Below, piece after piece: positions 28,320 to 36,852 of a stretch of 64,000 nucleotides of DNA. The translations under genes and the position numbers were made by a program. Source of the stretch: Muriiphilus sp048268845 (GTDB lineage: Bacteria > Pseudomonadota > Alphaproteobacteria > Rhodobacterales > Rhodobacteraceae); assembly GCA_048268845.1 (NCBI GenBank), contig JBLWUQ010000014.1, forward strand, positions 1-64,000, read 5' to 3'. Within the stretch, counting starts at the first letter, position 1. Every line of letters begins with the position of its first letter. Under the pieces are notes generated by a model. The model worked only from the letters and a program-made list of their open reading frames with translations, searched no databases and had not been told where the DNA came from.

Positions 28320-30458
28320 TTGCCCGCTCAGTCCACGATCAGCCGACTCGATCCCGAAGATCTCGTCTCGAAGGTCCACGCCTACAATCCGAAATCGAAC
28401 GCCGACCTGATCCGTCGGGCCTTCGCCTATGGCGAAGCCCTGCACAGCGGGCAATATCGCCATTCCGGCGAGCCTTATTTCACCCACCCGGTCGCGGTCG
28501 CGCATATCCTGGCCGAGCAGCAGCTTGACGATGCCACCATCGTCACGGCCCTTCTGCATGACACGATCGAAGACACCAAATCCACCTTCGGCGAGATCGA
28601 AAAGAGCTTCGGGCTCGGCATCGCCGAACTGGTCGATGGCGTCACCAAGCTGACCAACCTGCAACTGTCGTCTTCCGAAACCAAGCAGGCCGAGAACTTC
28701 CGCAAGCTCTTCATCGCGATGTCCAAGGACCTTCGCGTGATCCTCGTCAAGCTGGCCGACCGGCTGCACAACATGCGCACGATCCGGGCGATGCGACCCG
28801 ACAAGCAGGTGCAGAAATCGCGCGAGACGATGGACATCTTCGCGCCGCTCGCCGGACGGATGGGCATGCAGTGGATGCGCGAGGAACTGGAAGACCTCGC
28901 CTTCCAGGTGCTGAACCCCGAGGCGCGCAGCTCGATCATCCGGCGCTTCATCCGGCTGCAACGCGAATCGGGCGACGTGATCAACAAGATCACCACCGAC
29001 ATCCGCTTCGAACTCGACCGCGCCGGGATCGAGGCCGAGGCGTTCGGCCGCGCCAAGAAGCCGTATGCCATCTGGCGCAAGATGCAGCAGAAGGACCTGA
29101 CCTTCTCGCGGCTGTCGGACACCTACGGCTTTCGCATCATCACCGCCACCGAGATGGATTGCTACCGCGTCCTTGGCGTGATCCATCAACGCTGGCGCGC
29201 GGTGCCGGGACGGTTCAAGGACTACATCAGCCAGCCGAAATCGAACGGCTACCGCTCGATCCACACCACCGTATCGGGCCGCGACGGCAAGCGCGTCGAG
29301 GTCCAGATCCGCACCCGCCAGATGCACGAGGTCGCCGAGGCCGGCGTCGCCGCGCATTGGTCGTATCGCGACGGCGAGCGCGTCGAGAACCCCTTTGCGG
29401 TCGATCCGGCGAAATGGCTGGCGACCCTGACCGAGCGCTTCGAGAACTCTGCTGACGACGACGATTTCCTCGAGCATGTGAAGCTCGAGATGTATTCCGA
29501 CCAGGTGTTCTGCTTCACCCCCAAGGGCGAGGTGGTGAAACTGCCGCGCGGCGCGACGCCGCTCGATTTCGCCTATGCGATCCACACGCGGATCGGTGAT
29601 TCCTGCGTCGGGGCCAAGGTCGACGGCATCCGCGTGCCGCTCTGGACCCGGATCAGGAACGGCCAGTCGATCGAGATCATCACCGCCGAGGGCCAGTCGC
29701 CGCAGGGCACATGGCTCGACATCGTCGTCACCGGCCGGGCCAAGTCGGCGATCCGGCGGCGTCTGCGCGAGGAAGACCGCGAACGCTTCATCAAGCTGGG
29801 CCGTGAACTGGCGCGGGTGGCGTTCGAGCATGTCGGGCGCAAGGCCACCGACAAGGCGCTGCGCACGGCCGCGAAACAGATGGGCGTGGGCGACGTGGAC
29901 GAGCTTCTCGCGCGGCTGGGCTCTGCCGAACTGGCGGCACGCGCGGTCGTCGCCGTGCTCTATCCCGAAGCGGTCGAAAGCGGCGAGATCGATGCCTCGA
30001 GCGCGGTGATCGGCCTTGGCGACCACCAGAGCTTCCAGCGCGGCGATTGCTGCCAGCCGGTGCCGGGCGAGCGCATCGTCGGCATCTCCTACCGTGGCCG
30101 CGGCGTCGTGGTGCACTCGATAGATTGCCACGTGCTCGAGGAACTGGCCGACGAATCCGACCGCTGGGTCGACGTGCAATGGCACTCGGGCAAGCACGCC
30201 GCGGTGCACACCGTCAGTTTCGAGCTGACCATCGCCAATGACGCCGGCGTGCTCGGGCGGATTTGCTCATTGATAGGTGAACAGAAGGCCAATATCTCGG
30301 ACCTGAGATTCATTGACCGAAAACCGGACTATTACCGCCTCATTGTCGACATCGACCTGCGCGATATCGAGCATCTTCATTCGGTCATGCTGGTGCTCGA
30401 GGCCGACAGCGACGTCGCCGAGGTCAAGCGGCACCGGAATATCGCCCGCAAACCCTGA
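28320..30458 (+). CDS. rel: Bifunctional (p)ppGpp synthetase/hydrolase (Rel/SpoT)
   Basis: This 712-residue protein has an HD hydrolase domain with FTHPVAVAHIL and ALLHDTIEDT (about 55-90), a synthetase domain with YGFRIIT and GYRSIHTTV (about 260-330), a TGS domain beginning VFCFTPKGEVVKLPRG (about 400), and a C-terminal ACT domain (about 635-705). The HD motif is intact, so hydrolase activity is expected together with synthesis. The TTG start follows GGGAG with close spacing. It governs the stringent response and sits in one transcript with rpoZ. Confidence 0.96.
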   Translation: MPAQSTISRLDPEDLVSKVHAYNPKSNADLIRRAFAYGEALHSGQYRHSGEPYFTHPVAVAHILAEQQLDDATIVTALLHDTIEDTKSTFGEIEKSFGLGIAELVDGVTKLTNLQLSSSETKQAENFRKLFIAMSKDLRVILVKLADRLHNMRTIRAMRPDKQVQKSRETMDIFAPLAGRMGMQWMREELEDLAFQVLNPEARSSIIRRFIRLQRESGDVINKITTDIRFELDRAGIEAEAFGRAKKPYAIWRKMQQKDLTFSRLSDTYGFRIITATEMDCYRVLGVIHQRWRAVPGRFKDYISQPKSNGYRSIHTTVSGRDGKRVEVQIRTRQMHEVAEAGVAAHWSYRDGERVENPFAVDPAKWLATLTERFENSADDDDFLEHVKLEMYSDQVFCFTPKGEVVKLPRGATPLDFAYAIHTRIGDSCVGAKVDGIRVPLWTRIRNGQSIEIITAEGQSPQGTWLDIVVTGRAKSAIRRRLREEDRERFIKLGRELARVAFEHVGRKATDKALRTAAKQMGVGDVDELLARLGSAELAARAVVAVLYPEAVESGEIDASSAVIGLGDHQSFQRGDCCQPVPGERIVGISYRGRGVVVHSIDCHVLEELADESDRWVDVQWHSGKHAAVHTVSFELTIANDAGVLGRICSLIGEQKANISDLRFIDRKPDYYRLIVDIDLRDIEHLHSVMLVLEADSDVAEVKRHRNIARKP

Positions 30459-30488
30459 CCCATCCGTTGCGCAGGAGGCTTGCGACAG

Positions 30489-31136
30489 GTGTTCAAGAGA
30501 AACCCGCGCTCCTATGCCAGGATCGTCGCCGAGTTCTTCTACCCGCGCGGCGGCTGGTATCGCGCGGCCCGCTATGTGGTCCACCGGGTGCGCCGCCTGC
30601 CCGACCCGGCGCACCGCATCTCGCGCGGGATCGCGGTCGGGGTCTTCGTCTGCTTCACGCCGCTGCTGGGTCTGCATCTGGTCAGCGCCGCGCTGCTCGC
30701 CTGGCTGATCCGCGGCAATATCCTCGCGGCGCTGCTGGCGACCTTTGTCGGCAACCCCCTGACCTTTCCGATCATCATCGAGCTCAGCCTGACGCTGGGG
30801 TCCTGGATGCTTGGCCTTCCGATCGAGGTGCACCTGCCGCAGGTGGTCGAGGCGATGGCCACCGCCTTCGCCGATCTCATGCGCAACTTCCTGTCGGTGT
30901 TCACCGGGGCGGACGCCGACTGGCAGAGCTTGAACAAATTCTATCACCGCATCTTCCTGCCCTACCTGATCGGCGGCCTTCCCCCCGGCATCCTGTCTGC
31001 GGTCGCGGCCTATGCGCTGTCACGCCCGGTCATTACCGCGTATCAAAAGAGCCGCATCAAGCGGTTGCGCAAACGCTACGAAAAACGCATGGCAGATCGC
31101 GTCGCAAAGGCTGACGGCAGCAAGAAGCCGCGCTAA
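30489..31136 (+). CDS. DUF2062-family membrane protein
   Basis: This 215-residue protein has three or four hydrophobic helices and the DUF2062 pattern GIAVGVFVCFTPLLGLH and TFVGNPLTFPII (about 52-95), ending in a strongly basic tail. Its function is not established. I prefer the GTG at 30489, which lies ten bases after a perfect AGGAGG; the TTG at 30480 is only one base after it. It follows rel by 30 bases and probably belongs to the same operon. Confidence 0.86.
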   Translation: MFKRNPRSYARIVAEFFYPRGGWYRAARYVVHRVRRLPDPAHRISRGIAVGVFVCFTPLLGLHLVSAALLAWLIRGNILAALLATFVGNPLTFPIIIELSLTLGSWMLGLPIEVHLPQVVEAMATAFADLMRNFLSVFTGADADWQSLNKFYHRIFLPYLIGGLPPGILSAVAAYALSRPVITAYQKSRIKRLRKRYEKRMADRVAKADGSKKPR

Positions 31137-31168
31137 GGTCGGATTGCGTGAACTGGGAGAGGGCCGGC

Positions 31169-31918
31169 ATGGAACCTATGGGCAAACTGAGACTCGGCGT
31201 GAACATCGACCACGTCGCCACCGTGCGCAACGCGCGCGGATCGGCCTACCCCGACCCGGTGCGCGCCGCGAAACTGGCCGCGCGCGCCGGAGCCGACGGC
31301 ATCACCGCGCACCTGCGCGAAGACCGGCGGCACATTCGCGATCAGGACATCGAACGGCTGATGGCCGAGTTGACGCTGCCGCTCAACTTCGAGATGGCCG
31401 CCACCGACGAGATGCAGGCCATCGCCCTGCACCACAGGCCCCACGCCGTCTGCATCGTGCCCGAAAAGCGCGAGGAACTGACCACCGAAGGCGGGCTTGA
31501 GGTCGTGCGGCAGGAGGACCGACTCGCCCGGTTCATCGCCCCCCTGCGCGACGCGGGTTGCCGGGTGTCCATCTTCATCGCCCCCGACCGCGAGCAGATC
31601 GAGGCCGCCGCCCGGATCGACGCGGCGGTGATCGAACTGCACACCGGCGCCTATTGCGATTTCCACGCCGAGGGCGCGTTCGACCGGCGCGACGCCGAGC
31701 TCGAGCGGCTGCGCGACATGTCGGGCTTTGCCAATTCACTCGGGCTCGAAGTGCACGCGGGCCACGGCCTGACCTACGACAATGTCGGCCCGATTGCCGC
31801 CTTTCCCGAGGTGATGGAGCTCAACATCGGGCATTTCCTGATCGGCGAGGCGATCTTTCGCGGGCTGGAGAACTCCATTGCCGAGATGAGGCGCCTGATG
31901 GACGAGGCACGGCGATGA
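31169..31918 (+). CDS. pdxJ: Pyridoxine 5'-phosphate synthase
   Basis: This 249-residue TIM-barrel enzyme closes the ring of vitamin B6 from 1-deoxyxylulose 5-phosphate and 3-amino-1-hydroxyacetone phosphate. The N terminus LRLGVNIDHVATVRNARG, the ADGITAHLREDRRHI segment, PLNFEMAAT and the C-terminal GLEVHAGHGLTYDNV are diagnostic. The start at 31169 has GAGAGGG five bases upstream. Its stop overlaps the next gene (ATGA), starting a four-gene coupled run with acpS and a TPP enzyme. Confidence 0.96.
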   Translation: MEPMGKLRLGVNIDHVATVRNARGSAYPDPVRAAKLAARAGADGITAHLREDRRHIRDQDIERLMAELTLPLNFEMAATDEMQAIALHHRPHAVCIVPEKREELTTEGGLEVVRQEDRLARFIAPLRDAGCRVSIFIAPDREQIEAAARIDAAVIELHTGAYCDFHAEGAFDRRDAELERLRDMSGFANSLGLEVHAGHGLTYDNVGPIAAFPEVMELNIGHFLIGEAIFRGLENSIAEMRRLMDEARR

Positions 31919-32349
31919 AGACGCTCGCGATCCTCCTGGCACTGACCGCCCCCGCCGCCGCGCAAGAGGTCGGCGATTGCGACTGGAAGGCGGGCGCCGA
32001 CGTGGTGGCCGAACCCTGGGACGTCAACAGCCGCACATTCTCGAACGGCGCGGTGCGTCTTGCGCTGATCGACACCATCGAACCGGCAGCCCTGCCGTTT
32101 CACCTGCTGGTGCTGTCGCCGCCCTATGACGATGTCGGCGCGCGGCAATGCAGGGTGGTGTCCTACCAGGGCGGGATGGGCTTCTACGACATCGACTTCA
32201 CGGCGCTCACCGCGAATTACGACCCGGCGGTCGGTCTGATCTTCGACCTGCCGGTGCAGATCTGGGTTTCGGACGGCAACATCGTCGTGCGCCGGCTGCA
32301 CGTCACGCTGAACCAGGCCAGCGGCAAGATCACGGCGAGCCTGCCTTGA
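31915..32349 (+). CDS. Small secreted protein of unknown function
   Basis: This 144-residue protein has a signal peptide (about 1-16, cleavage after APAAA) and a mature part with two cysteines (DCDW near residue 20 and RQCRVV near 78) that could form a disulfide. I do not recognise the family. The ATG overlaps the pdxJ stop and the TGA overlaps the acpS TTG start, so it is locked into the operon by translational coupling. Exported location is inferred from the signal alone. Confidence 0.75.
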   Translation: MKTLAILLALTAPAAAQEVGDCDWKAGADVVAEPWDVNSRTFSNGAVRLALIDTIEPAALPFHLLVLSPPYDDVGARQCRVVSYQGGMGFYDIDFTALTANYDPAVGLIFDLPVQIWVSDGNIVVRRLHVTLNQASGKITASLP

Positions 32350-32762
32350 TCCTCGGCATCGGCACCGATCTTGCGAATATCGACCGCATCGCCGGGGTGC
32401 TCGACCGCCACGGCGACCGCTTTCGCAACCGCGTCTTCACCGAGACCGAACAGGCCAAGGCCGAACGCCGCGCCGACGTCGCCGGCACCTATGCCAAGCG
32501 CTGGGCGGCGAAAGAGGCCTGCTCCAAGGCGCTGGGCACCGGGCTGCGCATGGGCATCGCCTGGAAGGACATGGCGGTCTTCAACATCCGCTCCGGCCAG
32601 CCACAGATGACCCTGACCGGCTGGGCCGCCGAACGCCTGGCCGCGATGACCCCCGAAGGGCACGAGGCCGTGGTGCATGTCACCCTGACCGACGACCACC
32701 CCTGGGCGCAGGCCTTCGTGGTGATCGAGGCACGGCCGATCGAAACGGAGAACAACCCATGA
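32346..32762 (+). CDS. acpS: Holo-[acyl-carrier-protein] synthase
   Basis: This 138-residue phosphopantetheinyl transferase activates acyl carrier protein. The magnesium-binding Asp lies in ILGIGTDLANIDRI and the second acidic residue in YAKRWAAKEACSKALGTG (Glu near 57). The TTG start overlaps the preceding stop (TTGA); a longer frame upstream belongs to the secreted-protein gene. In many relatives acpS lies between pdxJ and lepB, whereas lepB is 5 kb away here. Its stop overlaps the next start (ATGA). Confidence 0.95.
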   Translation: MILGIGTDLANIDRIAGVLDRHGDRFRNRVFTETEQAKAERRADVAGTYAKRWAAKEACSKALGTGLRMGIAWKDMAVFNIRSGQPQMTLTGWAAERLAAMTPEGHEAVVHVTLTDDHPWAQAFVVIEARPIETENNP

Positions 32763-34399
32763 GACACGGTGGCCAGATCCTAGCCGACCAGTTGAAGATC
32801 CAGGGCGTGAGGCGGGTATTCTCGGTGCCCGGCGAGAGCTTCCTTGCCGCACTCGACGGGCTTTACGCCTCCGGCATCGACAACATCGTCTGCCGTCACG
32901 AAGGCGGTGCGGCGATGATGGCCGAAGCCCATGGCAAGCTGACGAACCACCCCGGCGTCTTGTTCGTGACCCGTGGACCGGGAGCGACGAACGCCTCCTC
33001 CGGCATCCATGTCGCGATGCACGATTCCACCCCGATGGTGGTGTTCGTCGGCCAGATCGCCCGTGGCCACCGCGACCGCTCGGCCTTTCAGGAGGTCGAT
33101 TACAAGGCGCTTTTCGGCGGTCTGGCAAAATGGGTGGCCGAGGTCGACGACACCGCCCGCCTGCCCGAATACATCTCGCGCGCCTTCCACGTCGCGATGT
33201 CGGGCCGCCCCGGCCCGGTGGTTCTGGCCCTGCCCGAGGACATGCTGTCGGCCCGCGCCGACACCCCCGACCTGCCCGCCGTCGCGCCCGCCGTCGCATC
33301 GGTTGCCGACGATGCCGTCAGCGCGATCATGGCGCGACTGGCCACCGCGAAAAAACCGCTCATCGTGGCGGGCGGCCCGCTCTGGACCGGCGAGGCCAGC
33401 CGCGACCTGACCCGCTTTGCCGAAGCCCACGATCTGCCCGTCGCGGTCAGTTTCCGCCGGCAGGACTACCTCGACAACCGCCACCCCAATTATGTCGGCG
33501 ACCTGTCGGTCGGGATGCGTCCGGGGCTGGCGGCAGGGTTGGCCGAGGCCGATTGCCTCCTGATCCTCGGCTCGCGCTTTGGCGACATCGCCTCGGGCGG
33601 CTACGCCATCGACCCCGCCGCCCCCGGCAAGACCATCCTGCACATCCACCCCGACCCGGACGAGCTTGGCCGCGTGTTCCGCCCCGATCTGGCGATCCCG
33701 GCCAGCGCACCGGCGATGCTCGCAGCCCTCGCGCGGCTGAACGGGCCGGGGCAGACGGGCTGGGCCGGCTGGCGCGACGGGCTGCGCGCCGATTATCAGG
33801 GCTGGCTCGCCCCGGTCGAGACACCGGGCGCGGTCAAGCTGGAAAACGTCGTGAAAACAATGGGGCAGATGCTGCCGGACGAGGCCATCATCGCCAATGG
33901 TGCGGGCAACTACAACATGTGGCTGCACCGCTACCACCAGTTCACCCGCCCGAAATCCTATCTCGGCGCGACCTCCGGCAGCATGGGCTACGGATTTCCC
34001 GCCGCCATCGCCGCCAGCCTGGAGACCGGCAAGCTGGCCGTGGCCTGGGAGGGCGACGGCTGCTTCCAGATGACCCTGAACGAGATGTCGACAGCCGCGC
34101 AGCACGGCGCGCAGGTGGTGGTGATCGTCGCCAACAACGGCCGCTACGGCACCATCCGGATGCATCAGGAACGCAGCTATCCGGGCCGGGTCTCCGGCAC
34201 CGATCTGGCCAACCCCGACTTCGCGGCCCTCGCCCGCGCCTATGGCGGCCACGGCGAGACGGTGACACAGGACGCCGATTTCGCGCCCGCCCTTGCGCGT
34301 GCAATCGCGTCCGGCGGCCTCGCCGTGATCGAGCTCGTACTCGACCCCGAGGCCCTGACCACAACCCGCACCCTCAGCCAGGTCCGCTCCGGAACCTGA
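32759..34399 (+). CDS. Thiamine pyrophosphate-dependent enzyme, acetolactate-synthase-like
   Basis: This 546-residue enzyme has the three-domain fold of the pyruvate-decarboxylase/acetolactate-synthase family: cofactor-activating Glu48 in CRHEGGAAMMAEA, a central domain of about 190-330, and the TPP/magnesium motif beginning WEGDGCFQM and ending VANN. It probably acts on a 2-keto acid, but the substrate cannot be read; no regulatory IlvH/IlvN gene follows. Similar stand-alone copies are often annotated as acetolactate synthase catalytic subunit-like. Translation is coupled to acpS. Confidence 0.88.
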   Translation: MRHGGQILADQLKIQGVRRVFSVPGESFLAALDGLYASGIDNIVCRHEGGAAMMAEAHGKLTNHPGVLFVTRGPGATNASSGIHVAMHDSTPMVVFVGQIARGHRDRSAFQEVDYKALFGGLAKWVAEVDDTARLPEYISRAFHVAMSGRPGPVVLALPEDMLSARADTPDLPAVAPAVASVADDAVSAIMARLATAKKPLIVAGGPLWTGEASRDLTRFAEAHDLPVAVSFRRQDYLDNRHPNYVGDLSVGMRPGLAAGLAEADCLLILGSRFGDIASGGYAIDPAAPGKTILHIHPDPDELGRVFRPDLAIPASAPAMLAALARLNGPGQTGWAGWRDGLRADYQGWLAPVETPGAVKLENVVKTMGQMLPDEAIIANGAGNYNMWLHRYHQFTRPKSYLGATSGSMGYGFPAAIAASLETGKLAVAWEGDGCFQMTLNEMSTAAQHGAQVVVIVANNGRYGTIRMHQERSYPGRVSGTDLANPDFAALARAYGGHGETVTQDADFAPALARAIASGGLAVIELVLDPEALTTTRTLSQVRSGT

Positions 34400-34455
34400 C
34401 CCCTTCATCTTGGTCAAAATACTCCGGGGGTCCGGGGGTGGAACCCCCGGCTGAT
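34400..34455. repeat. Intergenic element with GC hairpin
   Basis: Directly after the TPP enzyme stop is CCCTTCATCTTGGTCAAAAT followed by ACTCCGGGGG and a stem CCGGGGGT / ACCCCCGG (34432-34439 / 34443-34450, loop GGA). From memory, a closely similar string recurs in intergenic regions of many Rhodobacterales genomes; only one copy is in this window. It may terminate both convergent genes. Confidence 0.55.
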
Positions 34456-34482
34456 CGGCCGCACCCCGCGCAGCCTGTTCGC

Positions 34483-35091
34483 CTAGAACTCCACGCCCAT
34501 CTGCGCCTTGATGCCCGCGCGGAACGGATGCTTGACCAGCTCCATTTCGGTCACCAGGTCGGCGATCTCGATCAACTCGTCCTTGGCATTGCGCCCGGTC
34601 AGGATCACATGCGTCATCTCGGGCTTTTCGTCCTTCAGGAACGCCACCACATCCGCCACATCGATATAATCGTAGCGCAACGCGATGTTGATCTCGTCCA
34701 GCAGCACCATCCTGTTGGCCGGATCGCGGATCAACTCCTTGGACTTCTCCCAGGCCGCCTGCGCCATCTCGATGTCGCGACTCTTGTCCTGAGTCTCCCA
34801 GGTAAAGCCCTCGCCCATGGTGTAAAACTGGCAGATGTCGGAAAACCGGCTCTCGATCAGATCGCGCTCGCCGGTCTTCATGCCGCCCTTGATGAACTGC
34901 ACCACGGCGCATTGCATCCCGTGGGCGATGGCGCGGAAGATCATCCCGAACCCGGCCGAGCTCTTGCCCTTGCCCTTGCCGGTATGGACGATGATCAGCC
35001 CCTTCTCGCCGGTCTTGGTCGCCATGATCTTGTCGCGCGCGGCCTTCTTCTTGGCCATCTTCTGGTTGTGGCGTTCGGTGTCTTCGGTCAT
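34483..35091 (-). CDS. cobO: Cob(I)yrinic acid a,c-diamide adenosyltransferase, CobO/BtuR type
   Basis: This 202-residue enzyme adenosylates cob(I)yrinic acid diamide in aerobic B12 synthesis. The P-loop GKGKGKSS is at 38-45, followed by FGMIFRAIAHG, VVQFIKGG and DEINIALRYDYID, all typical of the CobA/CobO class. The start at 35091 follows GGAGG. It is unrelated in fold to the PduO-type enzyme at 7.7 kb. It lies at the left end of the B12 region, after the multi-TM gene and cobN. Confidence 0.95.
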   Translation of the reverse strand: MTEDTERHNQKMAKKKAARDKIMATKTGEKGLIIVHTGKGKGKSSAGFGMIFRAIAHGMQCAVVQFIKGGMKTGERDLIESRFSDICQFYTMGEGFTWETQDKSRDIEMAQAAWEKSKELIRDPANRMVLLDEINIALRYDYIDVADVVAFLKDEKPEMTHVILTGRNAKDELIEIADLVTEMELVKHPFRAGIKAQMGVEF

Positions 35092-35190
35092 GGCAGCCTC
35101 CTGTTTCGCAACCTCCAGACTGCGGCGGGGCGGGGCCGAAGGCAAGGGGCGGACCAACCGGCCCGCCCCCTTTGTGCACCCAGGCCCGGC

Positions 35191-36399
35191 CTATTCGGCG
35201 GGCACCGCCGCACCCGCACCCGCGCGCGCGAAGTGCTGCCGGTTCAGCCGCAGCACCAGCCAGATCATCGCCACCTGGAACATCACCGCGACGGCCGATT
35301 CGATCCAGTAGATCGCACCGAACCTGGGGATGATGTTCGCGTCGACCAGACCCTTGTTGATGAAGAAATGGATCATCACCGACAGCGCCACCCCCGGACA
35401 GACCAGCGCATATGAGCCGGGCGAAGTCTTGCTCCCGAACACGAAGTCCTTGAAATACCCCTGGCGCAACAGCACGACCAGCCCGAGGAACAGGAACATG
35501 AACTGGACCGACAGCAGCCGCGACAGGAACACCATGGTTTCGCCCGCGGTCGAATGCACTGCGAAATGGCTGTGCAACCCGTGGTTCTGGCGCAGGAACA
35601 TGATGCCCAGCGTCGTCAGCACCGGGATCACGATCATCAGGGTTGGCGCGGATTCCTTCGAGGTGCCGTAGTGCAGCATCGAGTTGAAGGCCGTGATCAG
35701 CGCGATGACGCCATAGACGATCGAGGTGGTGCCGAAAAACGTCGAGGTCATCACCGAGGCCGAGACCACGAAGCTGTTCCCCGACATCGCCGCCGGTGCC
35801 GACAGCCCGACCGCCACCATTGCCAGCGCAAAGGTCGGCAAGAGCTGCGCGAAGGAATTGTTGGCGGTCACGTCGAACACACCACCCTTGGTCAGTACCC
35901 GGCCGAGGAAGTCACCGATGGTCGACAGCGCGAAAAGCCCGATCGCGAGGAACGCCGCCATCGCGAAGGGGAACAGGTATTCGACCACGGACCAGAGCCC
36001 CGGCACGAACACCAGCCCGACGATGAACAGCGCATTGACCGACATCGCCAGCGCCAGCGGATAGGCCAGAAGCGTGGTTTCCGCGTTCGATGCGCGCACG
36101 TTCTGGTAGGCGTCGGTCTTTTTCCAGGCGTTGAAGGCGGAGATGTTCCAGAACAGCTTTTGCAGGTTCATGTAGGCGAAGAAGGCGATCCCGATCATCG
36201 CCACGGCGATGGCGGCCTTCATGTCCATCCCGCCGCCGGCCCAGGCCGCGGCAATGTCCTCGAAGATCGGCACCGGGCGGCCCGGGTGCGGCACCCAGAA
36301 CATCAGATACATGAAGAACGTGACCGTCAGTCCCCCCGCCCCGACCGAGGCCAGGAAGTAGAGAGGCGAGTATTTGTCCGCGGCGCGGCTGGTTTGCAT
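35191..36399 (-). CDS. Multi-pass membrane protein in the B12 region, function unknown (possibly TsoY-like)
   Basis: This 402-residue protein has about ten hydrophobic helices, an early charged segment FWVPHPGRPVPIFEDI, a HGLHSHFAVHS His-rich loop (near 270-280) and a conserved-looking SYALVCPGVALS motif near 330. The size and helix count resemble dicarboxylate/tellurite (TDT/SLAC1) transporters, but I cannot show homology. I recall a family called TsoY in which the cysteine of CPG is sometimes selenocysteine; this match is from memory and uncertain. It lies between cobO and cobN on the same strand. A transport or metal-handling role is a guess from the His loop and context. Confidence 0.7.
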   Translation of the reverse strand: MQTSRAADKYSPLYFLASVGAGGLTVTFFMYLMFWVPHPGRPVPIFEDIAAAWAGGGMDMKAAIAVAMIGIAFFAYMNLQKLFWNISAFNAWKKTDAYQNVRASNAETTLLAYPLALAMSVNALFIVGLVFVPGLWSVVEYLFPFAMAAFLAIGLFALSTIGDFLGRVLTKGGVFDVTANNSFAQLLPTFALAMVAVGLSAPAAMSGNSFVVSASVMTSTFFGTTSIVYGVIALITAFNSMLHYGTSKESAPTLMIVIPVLTTLGIMFLRQNHGLHSHFAVHSTAGETMVFLSRLLSVQFMFLFLGLVVLLRQGYFKDFVFGSKTSPGSYALVCPGVALSVMIHFFINKGLVDANIIPRFGAIYWIESAVAVMFQVAMIWLVLRLNRQHFARAGAGAAVPAE

Positions 36400-36526
36400 G
36401 GGTTGCTCCTATTCATATTCACGATTTGGAATGTTTCTAGCGAAACCACCCTGGCTTGTGTCGATGGCAAGTTGCCGCAGGGCCGGATTAACCGTTTGTT
36501 AACCACGACAGGGCAGGGTCGGACCC

Positions 36527-36829
36527 ATGCAAAAGACTGTTTTCACGGCGATTCTCGCCTTCCTCACCCTCTCCGGCTGCGACAGCCCAAGTATCGGCAT
36601 GTCGAGCGCGGCCCAGCGCGACGTGACCGTCGGCGCGCACAGCTATTCGGTGCATTGGAAGGGCGAACGGGTCGAGGTCTACCGCACCTCGATGGCCTTC
36701 ATGCCGCGCCTGTCCGAGGTCTTGTCAGGCGCCGAGGCCGCGATTGTCGAAGCCACCGGCTGCCCGGTCCGCCCCGGCTCGCTGGTCGGCGACCCGGCAT
36801 TGATCAAGGCCGAGATCGACTGCGGCTGA
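36527..36829 (+). CDS. Small putative lipoprotein
   Basis: This 100-residue protein has a lipoprotein signal with lipobox LSGC (Cys18) after a hydrophobic stretch. The mature part has two more cysteines (ATGCPV and the C-terminal EIDCG) that could pair. I do not recognise the family. It is on the plus strand between two minus-strand genes of the B12 region and is convergent with cobN (23 bases apart), so it has its own promoter. Confidence 0.72.
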   Translation: MQKTVFTAILAFLTLSGCDSPSIGMSSAAQRDVTVGAHSYSVHWKGERVEVYRTSMAFMPRLSEVLSGAEAAIVEATGCPVRPGSLVGDPALIKAEIDCG

Positions 36830-36852
36830 GGCGACTTTCGGCGAGCGCCGCG

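Noticed and set aside
35140..35175. GC-rich imperfect inverted repeat near the end of the multi-TM gene
   Set aside because: Stem is bulged and no clean T tract follows on either strand, so I did not call a terminator.
32780..35179. 799-codon minus-strand open frame across the TPP enzyme
   Set aside because: It is antisense to a motif-bearing enzyme and to part of cobO; long shadow frames are expected at this G+C content and it shows no family motif.
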